Assembly (NCBI GenBank): GCA_001579985.1
Contig: LRSR01006652.1
Span: 1 to 47,839 of the forward strand
DNA from: Hypsibius dujardini
Taxonomy: Eukaryota > Tardigrada > Eutardigrada > Parachela > Hypsibiidae
DNA: 47,839 nucleotides
Reading direction: 5' to 3'
Shown: in pieces, positions 11,601 to 20,901 of the stretch
Layout of the letters: every line of letters starts with the position of its first letter
Numbering within the stretch: the first letter of the stretch is position 1
The notes under the pieces: model-generated
The model's input: only the letters and a program-made list of their open reading frames with translations
Databases searched by the model: none
Told to the model about the DNA's origin: nothing
Position numbers and translations under genes: made by a program

Positions 11601-14600
11601 GGAATCGGCTTTTATGTCGATTCACCACTTCCGGTACGCAATAACTACACACGGTTAAATTACAGCATCAACTGATGTGAAAATCTCTCTTAAACTATAG
11701 GCGAACTGGCATATGGCAGATAATCCACCATATTCTTATTATCCTATTACATCTACGCAAGCATGGTCGTCCTCAACTCCTTTCGTCGTGAACGCGGGTT
11801 CAACACTTTTGTCCTTCGTCCACATTGCGGTGAAGCCGGTACGGTGCAGCATCTGGTAGCAGGCTTCTTGCTGGCTGAGAGCATTTCTCATGGCCTTCTC
11901 TTACGCAAGGTACGATATATAATAACACTTTTTTACTACTTAAAACTGAATGTAGTAAATCCAATCCAATATATCTATTTAAACGGCACTTACTCGGGAC
12001 CTTTGAATAAGGAATGACGGCCACTATAATAATTTTTTGAGCTACCCGTGTTTTTTTAATGGATCGCTCGAAAAAAACTTTCGGCGGTATCTAAATACTC
12101 GTTTTTTCGAAAGACCCAAAAGTCAAAATGGCGAGCCGAACGCCGCAAGAAGGTTACATCAAGAGGCGGGATACGATGGAAAATTGTGCTATACGGCTAC
12201 AAGGTGAGCGGTTCGTCGGAGTGCTAGAAGGTTCTGAGTTGTGGACAGGGATATTGGTTAGACGGAATGACGGGCGATAGTGGTTGAATCTGGAGCAGCA
12301 GATCGTTCATCGGATGAATTTAGTTGGATGCTTGGACAATGGTTCGATAGACGGATGCAAGATCGCGGAAATGTTAGACTCGCTGGAGCCTCAACAGATG
12401 ACTGGAATAACTTCCGAGCCATGATGGCCAAAGCTTGACGCAGCTTCGACTGGGTGGCGGAAGCCTCTGTTGAAATTGAGGACGCTCGGAGCTCTCAAGA
12501 ACTTTGTAGAAAAATCGGAACGCCGACAGAGCTTGAACATCTGTTGGAGGCTTCACCGACACTATGACGGACGGAGGCTCACGTAAGCTTGGAAGAACAA
12601 TTAACGGTTGTTAAAGTCTTCGATGATTGCACGACAGCTCGAACCTATCCAGTGCCTTAGCAGACCCGTACAGTTTGAACGAGCGGTTGACGGCTGTTTG
12701 GACGAACTTCGGCGGTCTACAAATGCGAGTGTTCGGAAAGATGACGAAATTTTAACAGGTTACGGAAGCTTATCTCGTACAGTGACACCACGGACAATCC
12801 CAAGCTACCAGGAGGTTGAACGGCTTGCAGCTGATCCGAGCTTCAATAGGCGGTTCAAAGGTCCTCGGTTTTCGGGGAACGGCTGACGGTTGTCCGAATT
12901 TTTTACCAACGAAAGGAATATTCAGCGGATCTTCGACGGACGATTGGATTATCTTAGGGTACATGACGGACGCTCATAAAAGTGCCGTAATTTGGACCGG
13001 TGGTGGAAACCCCTCCCGTTCAAAATTGGACAATCAGAAGCTGCCGGAAGCTTGAACGGACGCAAGGCAATTATCCCGAGCTTCACGGACGGTTGAAAGA
13101 TCTCTATTTCTTGCAAGCCTGATTGTAAACTATCCTGTGTTTTAACGGACCGTCTGCAGCTCCCGGGACTTGGGTGGCCTGCCGGCGGTTGTCCGGAGTC
13201 TTCACGGACAGTCCAAACATCTCCGGTGTTTGCATAGATAACCTGTTCAGTGTATCGGCGAGCCTATCTTAACTCCTGGAAGCCCGGAAGCTTGACCGGC
13301 GGTTGTCTGGAGCTTCGGAAGAACGGTTCAAAGGTCTCCGGTGCTTGTACGATGATCTTCCGGCTATCTGGTGCTTGAAAAGCCAGCCCAAAACTCCCTG
13401 GAGCGTGAATGGACGGCTTGAAGGGTTCCCGAGGCATGGCAGACGGTTAAAGTCTAACGACGCTTTGATTGGGTGGTAGAAGCCTTTCCGGTGCCATGAA
13501 GAACGCTCGCAAGATTTTGGGAGCTTAGTCGGATGATCGGAAGGTGAACGAAGCTTGAATAGGTGATCGAGAAATCTCCTGTTTCATGACGGTCGGTCGG
13601 AAGTTCAAGGGAGCTGAGAATGAGGGTTAACGGTTTTCAGGAGATTGATGGACGGTCGGAAAGTCTCCGGTGTTGAAGCGGATAACTAGAATGTATCCAA
13701 TTCTTCGGTGAACTTCATTCAAAGCTCTGGACAACCACCAGACGTTCCGTCTAGACTGACGGAAGCTTCCGACGTTGTGTCAAAGCACTGGATATGTTCC
13801 AGTCAGGCATGCGTGTTACAACCAGAGGCTTTTGTGCCGTCCGCCGAAGCTCCAGAGAATCCCTGGCCGTACGTCGAAGTACCGGAGAAGCTCCAGCCAT
13901 CGGAGCGAACGCTGGAGACCCTCTGGCTGTTCGTCAAAGATCTGAGCAATCACTGGCTACCCGTCGATGCTCACAGGTACTTCCGACAGCCCCTCGAAGC
14001 ACGAGGTCATCCATGCAAGCACCAGTGGCCCTCCCATCGCTCGTTGACACTACTGCAGATAGCCATGTAGTACCGTCCAACATTCGCTACTCTTGACAGG
14101 TGGTCCGCAGTTCCGTGATAAGCTTATACTCCGTAATGGGCCCGACAGATCCTTAAGTAAACTCTCTGGTTACCGATTGTTCATACCTTGGGCGAACCTT
14201 CCACCATTCAGAAGGACGGTCCACCGCCCCATATAGCCATGTTGCACAACTATTAAGCGCAGTGTGACTCAGTTTGACGATTACTGTTAGATCAGCATAT
14301 TTCATCTCTGTTGGTCTCTGCCTTTTTCTTTTTCGATCATTTGGCTCGCCATTTTTTACTTTTGTTTCGCTAAAAAAAACAGGTTTTCTGAACAGTGAGT
14401 CCCTGATAAAACGTAGGAGCTGAAAAGGACGTTTACATACGACTGTAGATATACTATGCTATATGATGTTCTAGGCACCCGTTCTGCAGTATCTTTACTA
14501 CTTATCTCAGATTGGCATTGCCATGAGTCCACTTAGGTGAGTTGCCTAAGAAAATTTTCAGAAATGGGTTTTTTTTCTTTTTATTTCGACTTGAATTTCA

Positions 14601-15333
14601 GCAATAATTCGTTATTCCTATCCTACGGACGTAATCCACTTCCTGACTATCATGCCCGTGGACTCAACATTTCTTTATCAACTGACGATCCACTACAATT
14701 TCATTTCACAAAAGTTAGAAATGGGATTCTACATGGAGATAAATGCATTGAGTTGAGAGCTACGTCGTCCCTGTTGTAATTTTAGGAGCCTCTAGTTGAA
14801 GAATACTCCATTGCTGCTCCCATCTGGAAACTCAGCGCAACCGATCTTTGCGAGCTGGCAAAGAACAGTGTTCACCAGAGTGGCTTTTCGGTTCAGGTTA
14901 AGCACAATTGGTGAGAGTGAGCTTTTCGATGAGCCTTAAACAGCAGCTTAACTATATTATTAGTGTAATATTGTTTGTAGGCTCGGGCTGGATTACATGG
15001 TACGCGAATTTCATCTTCATGCAATGCTTATTCAAACTAATCAAATAACTAATGTTTTCTAATTAGGAGGAAGGTACAGTTATTATTAGAGGAGCAGGAT
15101 TACGTAGGACTGTTGACACGGTTAGAAGACTGTTGTCGCCTTAGGTGTGGCCGGAAATGACATCACCAGAACGAATGTGCCTGATATTCGAGTGGTAAGA
15201 TTAAAATATACGGATCAATGGCAATATTAATCGTAATTAATTAAACGTTCTACAGGCTTATCGATACGAAACTCTTTTCGATCAACTGCAAATCGTCTTC
15301 GGATCCGTTCTCGCAAATCGTCTTTCAAAATGA
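8671..15333 (+). CDS. AMPD: AMP deaminase (with two apparent single-base frame breaks)
   Basis: Hydrolyses AMP to IMP and ammonia in the purine nucleotide cycle; a cytosolic zinc enzyme. Exons: 8671-8789, 8861-8872 (uncertain), 8942-9164, 9291-9358, 9439-9560, 9645-9820, 9903-9924, 10013-10142, 10299-10324, 10400-10505, 10575-10641, 10715-10848, 10930-11045, 11242-11289, 11357-11405, 11481-11633, 11701-11909, 14475-14536, 14602-14713, 14786-14910, 14981-14999, 15067-15073, 15145-15194, 15256-15333. Zinc ligands and active-site blocks are present: VDTHIHAS (about residue 292), [21 protein letters not shown] (about 567) and SLSTDDP (about 640), and the C-terminus carries [14 protein letters not shown]. 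About 744 residues, near family length. The frame slips by one missing base near 9695 and again near 11743, yet homology resumes at once on both sides, which looks like sequence error rather than decay. The start codon is the first Met before a consistent donor; the N-terminus is variable in the family. Confidence 0.93.
9690..9700 (+). other. Frame break 1 in AMP deaminase
   Basis: Up to this point the exon reads ...[11 protein letters not shown]. One base later in phase it reads [19 protein letters not shown], matching the family's DPF...LPPDLGY...YVYD block. The change needs one base more than is present, in a run of three C residues. No splice signals allow an intron. Assembly or base-calling error in a short homopolymer is the simplest explanation. 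Confidence 0.75.
11738..11748 (+). other. Frame break 2 in AMP deaminase
   Basis: The exon starting at 11701 reads [14 protein letters not shown] and then must gain one base to continue [13 protein letters not shown], the conserved PPYSYYLYYxYANxxVLN block. Again one base is missing (around TATCCTATTAC). Conservation on both sides is strong, so the gene is unlikely to be dead unless both lesions are real. Confidence 0.75.
12101..14382. mobile_element. Fold-back-like non-autonomous transposon in an AMPD intron
   Basis: The outer ends are inverted repeats. The left tip at 12101-12137 and the right tip at 14343-14382 (read in reverse complement) share GTTTTTT..CGAAA..CAAAAGT.AAAATGGCGAGCC with small indels. 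Inside the left end, about 12400-13690 is a degenerate array of roughly 30-35-bp units recognisable by words such as GACGG, GGTTCAAAGGTCTCCGGTGCTTG and GGAGCTTC. From about 13700 to 14060 the same words occur on the opposite strand (GAAGCTCC, CCGTCCG). Inverted arms made of tandem repeats are the hallmark of fold-back/long-TIR elements. No transposase is visible. The element accounts for nearly all of the 2,565-bp intron (11910-14474), where neighbours are about 70 bp. The exact ends and target duplication could not be fixed. Confidence 0.7.
15067..15073 (+). other. 7-nt microexon of AMP deaminase
   Basis: Between the exon ending ...LGLDYM (14999) and the one starting VAGNDI (15145), only GAGGAAG (15067-15073) restores the family sequence DYMEEGVAGNDI (family NY-LEEG-PAGNDI). 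It is flanked by AATTAG before and GTACAG after, and phase is preserved. Human and plant AMPD have the same residue number here, so skipping it would delete conserved residues and shift the frame. Confidence 0.7.
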
Positions 15334-15767
15334 AACCTTCACTTTTAAAGCATATTGCAATCTACTACATACCGTCCTCACTCCTCACTGACGCCGTCCA
15401 CTTTAAATAGTATTCACTTGACATACAAGGCTACAACTACCCCGCCGTCCACAGTCTGTTCCCATTTGTTTGTTCGTCCAGTTGACATGATCATTCGGGG
15501 GCATGCTTTCAACTAACGAATATATATAATGCCAGAGTTGCCATTGGTGCTGTCACTGTCCATTCCCAATTCATACTAGTAGCTTAAGGCTGAAGAAGTG
15601 GTTATTCCGTCCTGTGCCATCATTACTAGAACACTTGTTCGCTCTGACGACAATGATATTTGTCTATCACACAATAAACCGACGCTCACGACCAAGCGAC
15701 AACTATCATTATACCATTATACCATATATGCATGCAGCAAACAAAAACTCAGCAGCACTCCATATCT
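15334..15767. other. Convergent 3' gap between AMPD and NDUFA8
   Basis: 434 bp separate the two stop codons. The only obvious polyadenylation hexamer is AATAAA at about 15672 on the plus strand, which would serve AMP deaminase. No equally clear signal was found for the minus-strand gene. Short open frames here are not supported. Confidence 0.5.
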
Positions 15768-16617
15768 TCAAGGAGAGATGGGAGAGCGACTTCCATAAGC
15801 GGCTTCGGGACGTGGATAGTCCTTGGGTAGGCGGGGTATGGGCTCATACTCGCGGATGGGAGCCTTAAGCGGCTTCGGCCGGCGTGTTGAATCATGCACT
15901 CGCACTTGGGCAAAGTAGCCAGCATATGGACGATCTTGTCCGATGTGCTCCTTGACGCAACTGTCAAACGCATACTGACTCTTCCGGCACCTATAATAAA
16001 CATAAACATGGGCATCACTCTCAGTCTCACCGGACTCAAAAGTGCATACAAGGAGAGTCTGCAATGGTAGTTCAATCAAGCAATCCATCCTCTATAATCA
16101 AACGTTTCAATGGAATGTAATGAACAATTTCCGCAACACGTCAATCAGCCAATCAGATGTAAACTTTCACTCAGCATTCCTGTCTCCTAAACGGACCGGA
16201 TCAATTATAACCCCGCAATCAATTCGATCATTATTTATGGCGCTTACCAGCGGAACTCCATGTCTTGACTCCTGTCCTCGAGGCAACGCCAGTGCTTTTC
16301 GAATGGTTCGTAACAGAATTTCTTGACTTTTCGGAAGAAATCCAATCCACAGGCAGTCACTTCCTTCCCCTCCTGCAGACAACGACGCGGATCTCCCTCT
16401 TCCGCCCGACACAACATGAATTCCTATCCAATAGACAATGCTGTTCCTTTTTTCTGCGTGAACGAAGGAAAGAAAAGCATTCTCTCACCTTGCAAATATT
16501 GTCGCAGTAAAGCCCGAAATGCGTGGCTCCTGCTTTTAATGCTGGAGACGACAGCTTGATCTCCTCCGTCTCCAACTCCGAGTAGCTCGGCAAGTAGGTG
16601 TCTTTCGTGATAACCAT
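15768..16617 (-). CDS. NDUFA8: NADH dehydrogenase (ubiquinone) 1 alpha subcomplex subunit 8
   Basis: An accessory subunit of mitochondrial complex I on the intermembrane-space side. Three minus-strand exons (16617-16489, 16423-16248, 15990-15768) join in phase to 175 residues, close to the 172 of human. The start is [20 protein letters not shown]; the family likewise has LPTLEELxVxEI near its start. Exon 1 then carries [17 protein letters not shown], exon 2 [20 protein letters not shown] and [13 protein letters not shown], and exon 3 [12 protein letters not shown]. The paired cysteines spaced CX9C are those of the double CHCH fold imported by the Mia40 route. The C-terminal tail is proline-rich, as in relatives. 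The gene is convergent with AMP deaminase. Confidence 0.95.
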
Positions 16618-17757
16618 TTTCAAGCCGTTGCTTTGAATTTGAATTGCGATCCAGAATGGAGCACTCAGTGGAGTGGATCACAAAAATGAGGGCAACAACA
16701 CCAACAATCCCTCCCGATCTGATTCTTGCTGACTCGTAAGACTTACCATTAAACCTACGCCATGGTGACACATACGTTACAGCTTAAAAGGTTAGTCGCT
16801 AGGTGGCGTGGCCGCGTGAGTAGGTGAGTGTCCGTTAGTTGATTCCTCACTCGCATTATAGTATAGCGTTCTCAGTTGCATATGAGGGTAGGGTCTGTTC
16901 GGAGCCAACCCATAACTTAAGCCTTATCCTTAACTTTAATTTAAGGTTAGCGTTAACGTATGGCGTTTGATTTGTGTGTTCGGCGACCAACCATATCAAA
17001 ACATTAAATTATCAGCTGATCGTAAAGATCCTAAAATACAGGTTCTTAAGCAAAGCAATTATGAAAATTCAAGCGAGAAACCAAAGCTTGATTGATTAAT
17101 TGATGTACAATGGATTAAATCCCAAATTAGCTTCTGAATGTCTCGAAATCAACAGTATTCCTGTTGATCAACAGTATCCCTGCCTCGAATAATTATTCTG
17201 AATCCAGATATAAAAAATTGCCTCAAGCATACTAGGATTTTCGACAAGAAACACGACAACACAGCCAGTTTAAAATTCCGCAGTAATAATTGAAATAACT
17301 CCTTCTGGAATATTTAAGTAATATTAATAATTCATCAATGATCACTCAGTGATTAGACTCATCCAGCGATGAGAATGATGCCAGATTTGTTATAACACGG
17401 TCAGAGTTGTCGTGCTTTAGATTGTGATTGGGTTTTTTTGAGATTGGGTCCACTCACGCATTGTATCGTAAACAAAAGAACAATAATGGGCAAACGATGT
17501 GACACGTGGGAACCGGGAACCATGTTTGATTCCCAAACTATTTATCGGTAAAGCCGTAAACCAGATTGTTCCGGTTATAGAACCAAAACTTTAAACATTT
17601 TTAAACAGCCAGAATAAACAAGCTGTTAGGATCAGCCATAGTCTGAAGTATTCTGCTGTTGACATTCCCAAGTACAAGGTTCTTCTCGAGGGTTGTTTAG
17701 TGGTAGCAGACAGATGCAAGACCTTTTTCACAGGACAAACTGAGCCATTTTAAGATT
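16618..17757. other. Interval between NDUFA8 and troponin T
   Basis: Holds the NDUFA8 promoter side (just right of 16617), the half transposon copy at 16893-17283, and the 3' UTR of troponin T. No other gene is visible. No unambiguous core promoter motif was found. Confidence 0.5.
16893..17283 (-). mobile_element. Half copy of the GTCTGTTCGG inverted-repeat element
   Basis: Starts with GTCTGTTCGGAGC and is similar, in opposite orientation, to 18822-19329. Shared landmarks in order are TTAAGG.TTA, GCGTTAACGTATGGCG, GTTCGGCGACCAA, TCAGCTGATC.TAAAGATCCTAAAATACAGGTTCT, TTCTGAATGTCTCGAAATC and GCCAGTTTAAAAT. Similarity stops near 17283, so only one half of the element remains, with an internal deletion of about 115 bp. 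Confidence 0.75.
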
Positions 17758-20700
17758 CTACCACACCGATTCTTCCTCCTCCTCGGCAGGCTCTGCTCCT
17801 CCTCCTTCCTCGTTAGCCTCGCCATTCTCTTCATTGTCCTCCTCGCCGTCCTCGTCCCCGGCGGACTTTTTGGGTTTGACCCATGCTTCACGCGTTTTAG
17901 CTGCTGGCTTCTGTAGTTCGGCTGCCAAATCTTCCAGACGCTTGGTCTCCACCTCAAAGATGGCCTTCCGCTCCTGGAAGAAGGATTATTTATATAAAGG
18001 TGTTCTTCTTGTGTTACCGGAACGCTCGAGGGTTTCACTGTCCTACCTGAAAGGTTCGTCGATCCGTACGACGTTCGTACTTGGAGATTAACTGAACTGC
18101 ATATCAAATCATTCATTCGGATTAGTTTCAGTCCTGCATCGGAAAGGAAAGGACGTAGTATACCAGAGCATAAAATAAGAAATTTTTAATTTTCAACTTT
18201 CGAAATCCAAATTTCTTTCGGCTCGCGCCTCGCGCTCGCCGACTACGTTTGCGCTGGAAATCAGGTGATCAGTTCACAGTAAAATCTTGCCCAAATATCC
18301 TATCCTGCTGGCAAGTATAATGTACACGTGGTTTCGATTGCCTTCTGGGCTTGCCGCTTGCACGTGTCGCCTTCGAATTCTGTGACAACCACATTGGCTT
18401 TACCGTAAAATTCGTGAGTTCCCACATCCCCATAGCAAAACAGCGAAAATTTCGTCACTTTCTAAAAATTGCTGCCTAATAGTCTGTTCGGAGCGATACA
18501 TAACCTTAACTATTATCCTTAAGTCAGTGTGACGTCACAAAAAGGGGCGGGGTATCGACTTTTGGTTTGGTTTACGATAACTCTCATCCTTAAAAATCAG
18601 GTTTAAAGAAAGCCCCTTTGAAATCGTTTAGATACATCCCCGCTGCCAATTAACTTTACGACGATACATATTTGGGAAGGGAATTCATTTTGTGATTTTC
18701 TGGTGCTATTGGAGATGGGTGGAACGTTCTGATTCTCGTTCAGTGGTCTATTTTCTAGGGGGCACTTTTTCAACATTGGATAGGCGCTCCGCTGACGGTA
18801 GCGGGCGTCCGTTCCGCCACAATGCGGATTTTAAACTGGCTATGTTGTCGTATTTCTTGTCGAAAATCATTGTATGCTTGGAGTGATTTCATGTCTCAAT
18901 TCAGAATAATTATTCGAGGCAGGGGAATACTGTGGATTTCGAGACATTCAGAAGCTAATTTGGAGTTTAATCTATCGTATATCAATCAATCAATCGAGCG
19001 TTGATTTCTCGTTTGAATTAGCTGTATACGCAATCAATCAATCATTGGTTTGATTTTTCGCATTATTATTGTTGTTCGTACTTGCAGTTTGCGCACTATC
19101 CAGGCCAGATCCGTGATCAGTTTTATCTTTAAATTGATTATATTTTAGAATTGATTACATTTTTATAATTGATTTGGTTGAGAACCTGTATTTTAGGATC
19201 TTTAAGATCAGCTGACACTTTAATGTTTTGTTTGGTCGCCGAACACACAGATCAAGCGCCATACGTTAACGCTAATCTTGACGTAAAATTAAGGATAACA
19301 CTTAAGTTATGTATCGCTCCGAACAGACTCTAATATCGAGACTCAATCGCAAAACTCCTCGGATTTGAGCTTTTTTTATGTTCGAATTTTTGGGTTTTAA
19401 AGAACCACTTTTTTTCTGAATGATCAACGTTTTTTCTAATATTGAACGTTATTTTATGCTCTGTAGTATACTGTACTTACCTTTCGGTGGGTAAGGGGAG
19501 TTTGCAGCACCGGCATCAAGGCCTTGCGCGACGTGCTTCTTGACGTTCATCTGGCGCTGACGTTCATTCAGCTCTTTCAACTAGACAAGGCAAGACAGGC
19601 AGGCAGTCACCGATTTAGATTAGCAAACAAAAAAGGTATATATACTTTACTCACATCGTACTCTTGACGAGTGGATCGTTCAGCCAGATCATATTTGGAA
19701 GTTTCGAGCACCACGATGGTCTTCCACAGCTCTTCCGCCTTAGCTTTGAGGGCGACGTTGTCCAGCTCGGAGAGTGCGAGCGGTTTGACACGCTCATTGA
19801 TTGTGCGCATCTTAAGCGCCTGCAGCTCACCCGTGTTGAGGGACATTTCCGTCTTGGCTTTGGAGATGTTCATAAACTAAAACAGTAAAAAAAACAGGAA
19901 AATCAGAAATTGCACAATTAAAGGGGTTTTCAAATTGATGGTACTTTGTCGATGGTACTATTTCCGCCCTCCTTGTCTTTTTCAATGACAAAGTTGCGAC
20001 CACCGACCATGGCCGCTTGAGCAGCGGCCTTCTTCATCTCTTGCAATTCTTGCTTCTTGCGCTTTTCATCTTCCATGCGTTGCTTTCGTTGTTCCTAGAA
20101 CAATGAGATAAGAGGATGGTTGCTTTTTGTATGTCCTGCAGGAGGCTTGATGGCGTTAAGGCTTACATCTTCCTGTCGGCGCTTTTCTTCGAGTTGTCGC
20201 CGTTGTTCCTCCATCTTTTGGTCCTCCAGTTCTCGTTCCTTTTTACGCTGAGCCTAACTTACCCAATGCATACTATAGTACTCTATACCCATTCAAGGAC
20301 AAATCGGAATGAGAACCGTCGTTAAATCAGACGAACCTGCTTCTCCTTCAGTTTGCGAAGCTCCTCATCCTCCTTCTCGCGCTCGAGACGGCGAGCTTCC
20401 TCAATCTCCTTGATACGATCAGTGTCATCCTCTTCCTGTTTCTTCATTTTGGCCTCTAAGATCTGCTGGACCTCCGTTTTTTCGACCACTGGTTCTTCGA
20501 GCTTTCTAAAAATGCAAAAGTAAAGTCCATCTCATGAAGGTTTCATGGCGAAGCAACCACCACCACGCCCGCGCACACAGCACTCACCTCGCAATCTTGG
20601 GCTTGGTTTCCGCCCTAATCATGACGAGAGATATAAGTGTTATGGAACCTGTTTAATTGGCGATATAGGAGCCACATATGCAAATGCACTTACTTGGTCC

Positions 20701-20901
20701 TGCAAATAATAGACCACAAGAATTTAAAGGTCAGGTAGCCCAGCGACAAACAAAAGTCTGGCCAACTTACGTTCGTTCTTCTTCTTCATTCTCTTCGGCG
20801 TCACTGAAAATAAGGAAAGAAAAGTGCCGTTGTTGACCAAAGGAACACATAAAGCAGAGCCGTTCTTACTCGTTCATCCATCCGCCTTCCTCGTCCGACA
20901 T
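17758..20901 (-). CDS. TnT: Troponin T
   Basis: Tropomyosin-binding subunit of the thin-filament troponin complex in muscle. Eleven minus-strand exons (20901-20870, 20803-20771, 20699-20694, 20614-20588, 20505-20337, 20253-20167, 20094-19945, 19876-19655, 19580-19481, 18096-18047, 17973-17758) sum to 1,092 nt, giving 363 residues plus stop. It begins MSDEEGGWMNE, then a long charged coiled-coil (KEIEEARRLEREKEDEELRK and following), a segment MVGGRNFVIEKDKEGG, the troponin-I/C contact helix ELWKTIVVLETSKYDL, and YPPKVQLISKYERRTDRR. The tail is a Glu/Gly-rich acidic stretch ending EEEEESVW; acidic C-terminal extensions are known in several invertebrate troponin Ts. The small N-terminal exons (33, 6 and 27 nt) are multiples of three and so suited to alternative splicing, as is common for this gene. 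The last exon is flanked by transposon copies. Confidence 0.95.
18481..19329. mobile_element. 849-bp non-autonomous inverted-repeat transposon
   Basis: The element lies in the last-but-one intron of troponin T. Both ends carry AGTCTGTTCGGAGCGATACATAAC (left read forward, right read in reverse complement), followed by a similar CTTAA..TTATCCTTAA. CTAAT directly abuts both ends (18476-18480 and 19330-19334), a clean 5-bp target duplication. Internal frames are short and unlike any transposase. The superfamily is not clear from the ends: 5-bp duplications are known for Transib, but these tips do not look like Transib. Confidence 0.85.
20694..20699 (-). other. 6-nt microexon of troponin T
   Basis: GACCAA on the minus strand is bounded by TTTGCAG before and GTAAGTG after. 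Including it keeps the frame (…RT-TK-AETKPK…). Because it is a multiple of three the frame also survives skipping, so it may be a regulated two-residue insertion. Confidence 0.6.

Noticed and set aside
13708-14096. Overlapping 120- and 100-codon frames in the AMPD intron
   Set aside because: They translate the inverted satellite-like arm of the fold-back element; the apparent repeats are DNA repeats, not a coding repeat protein.
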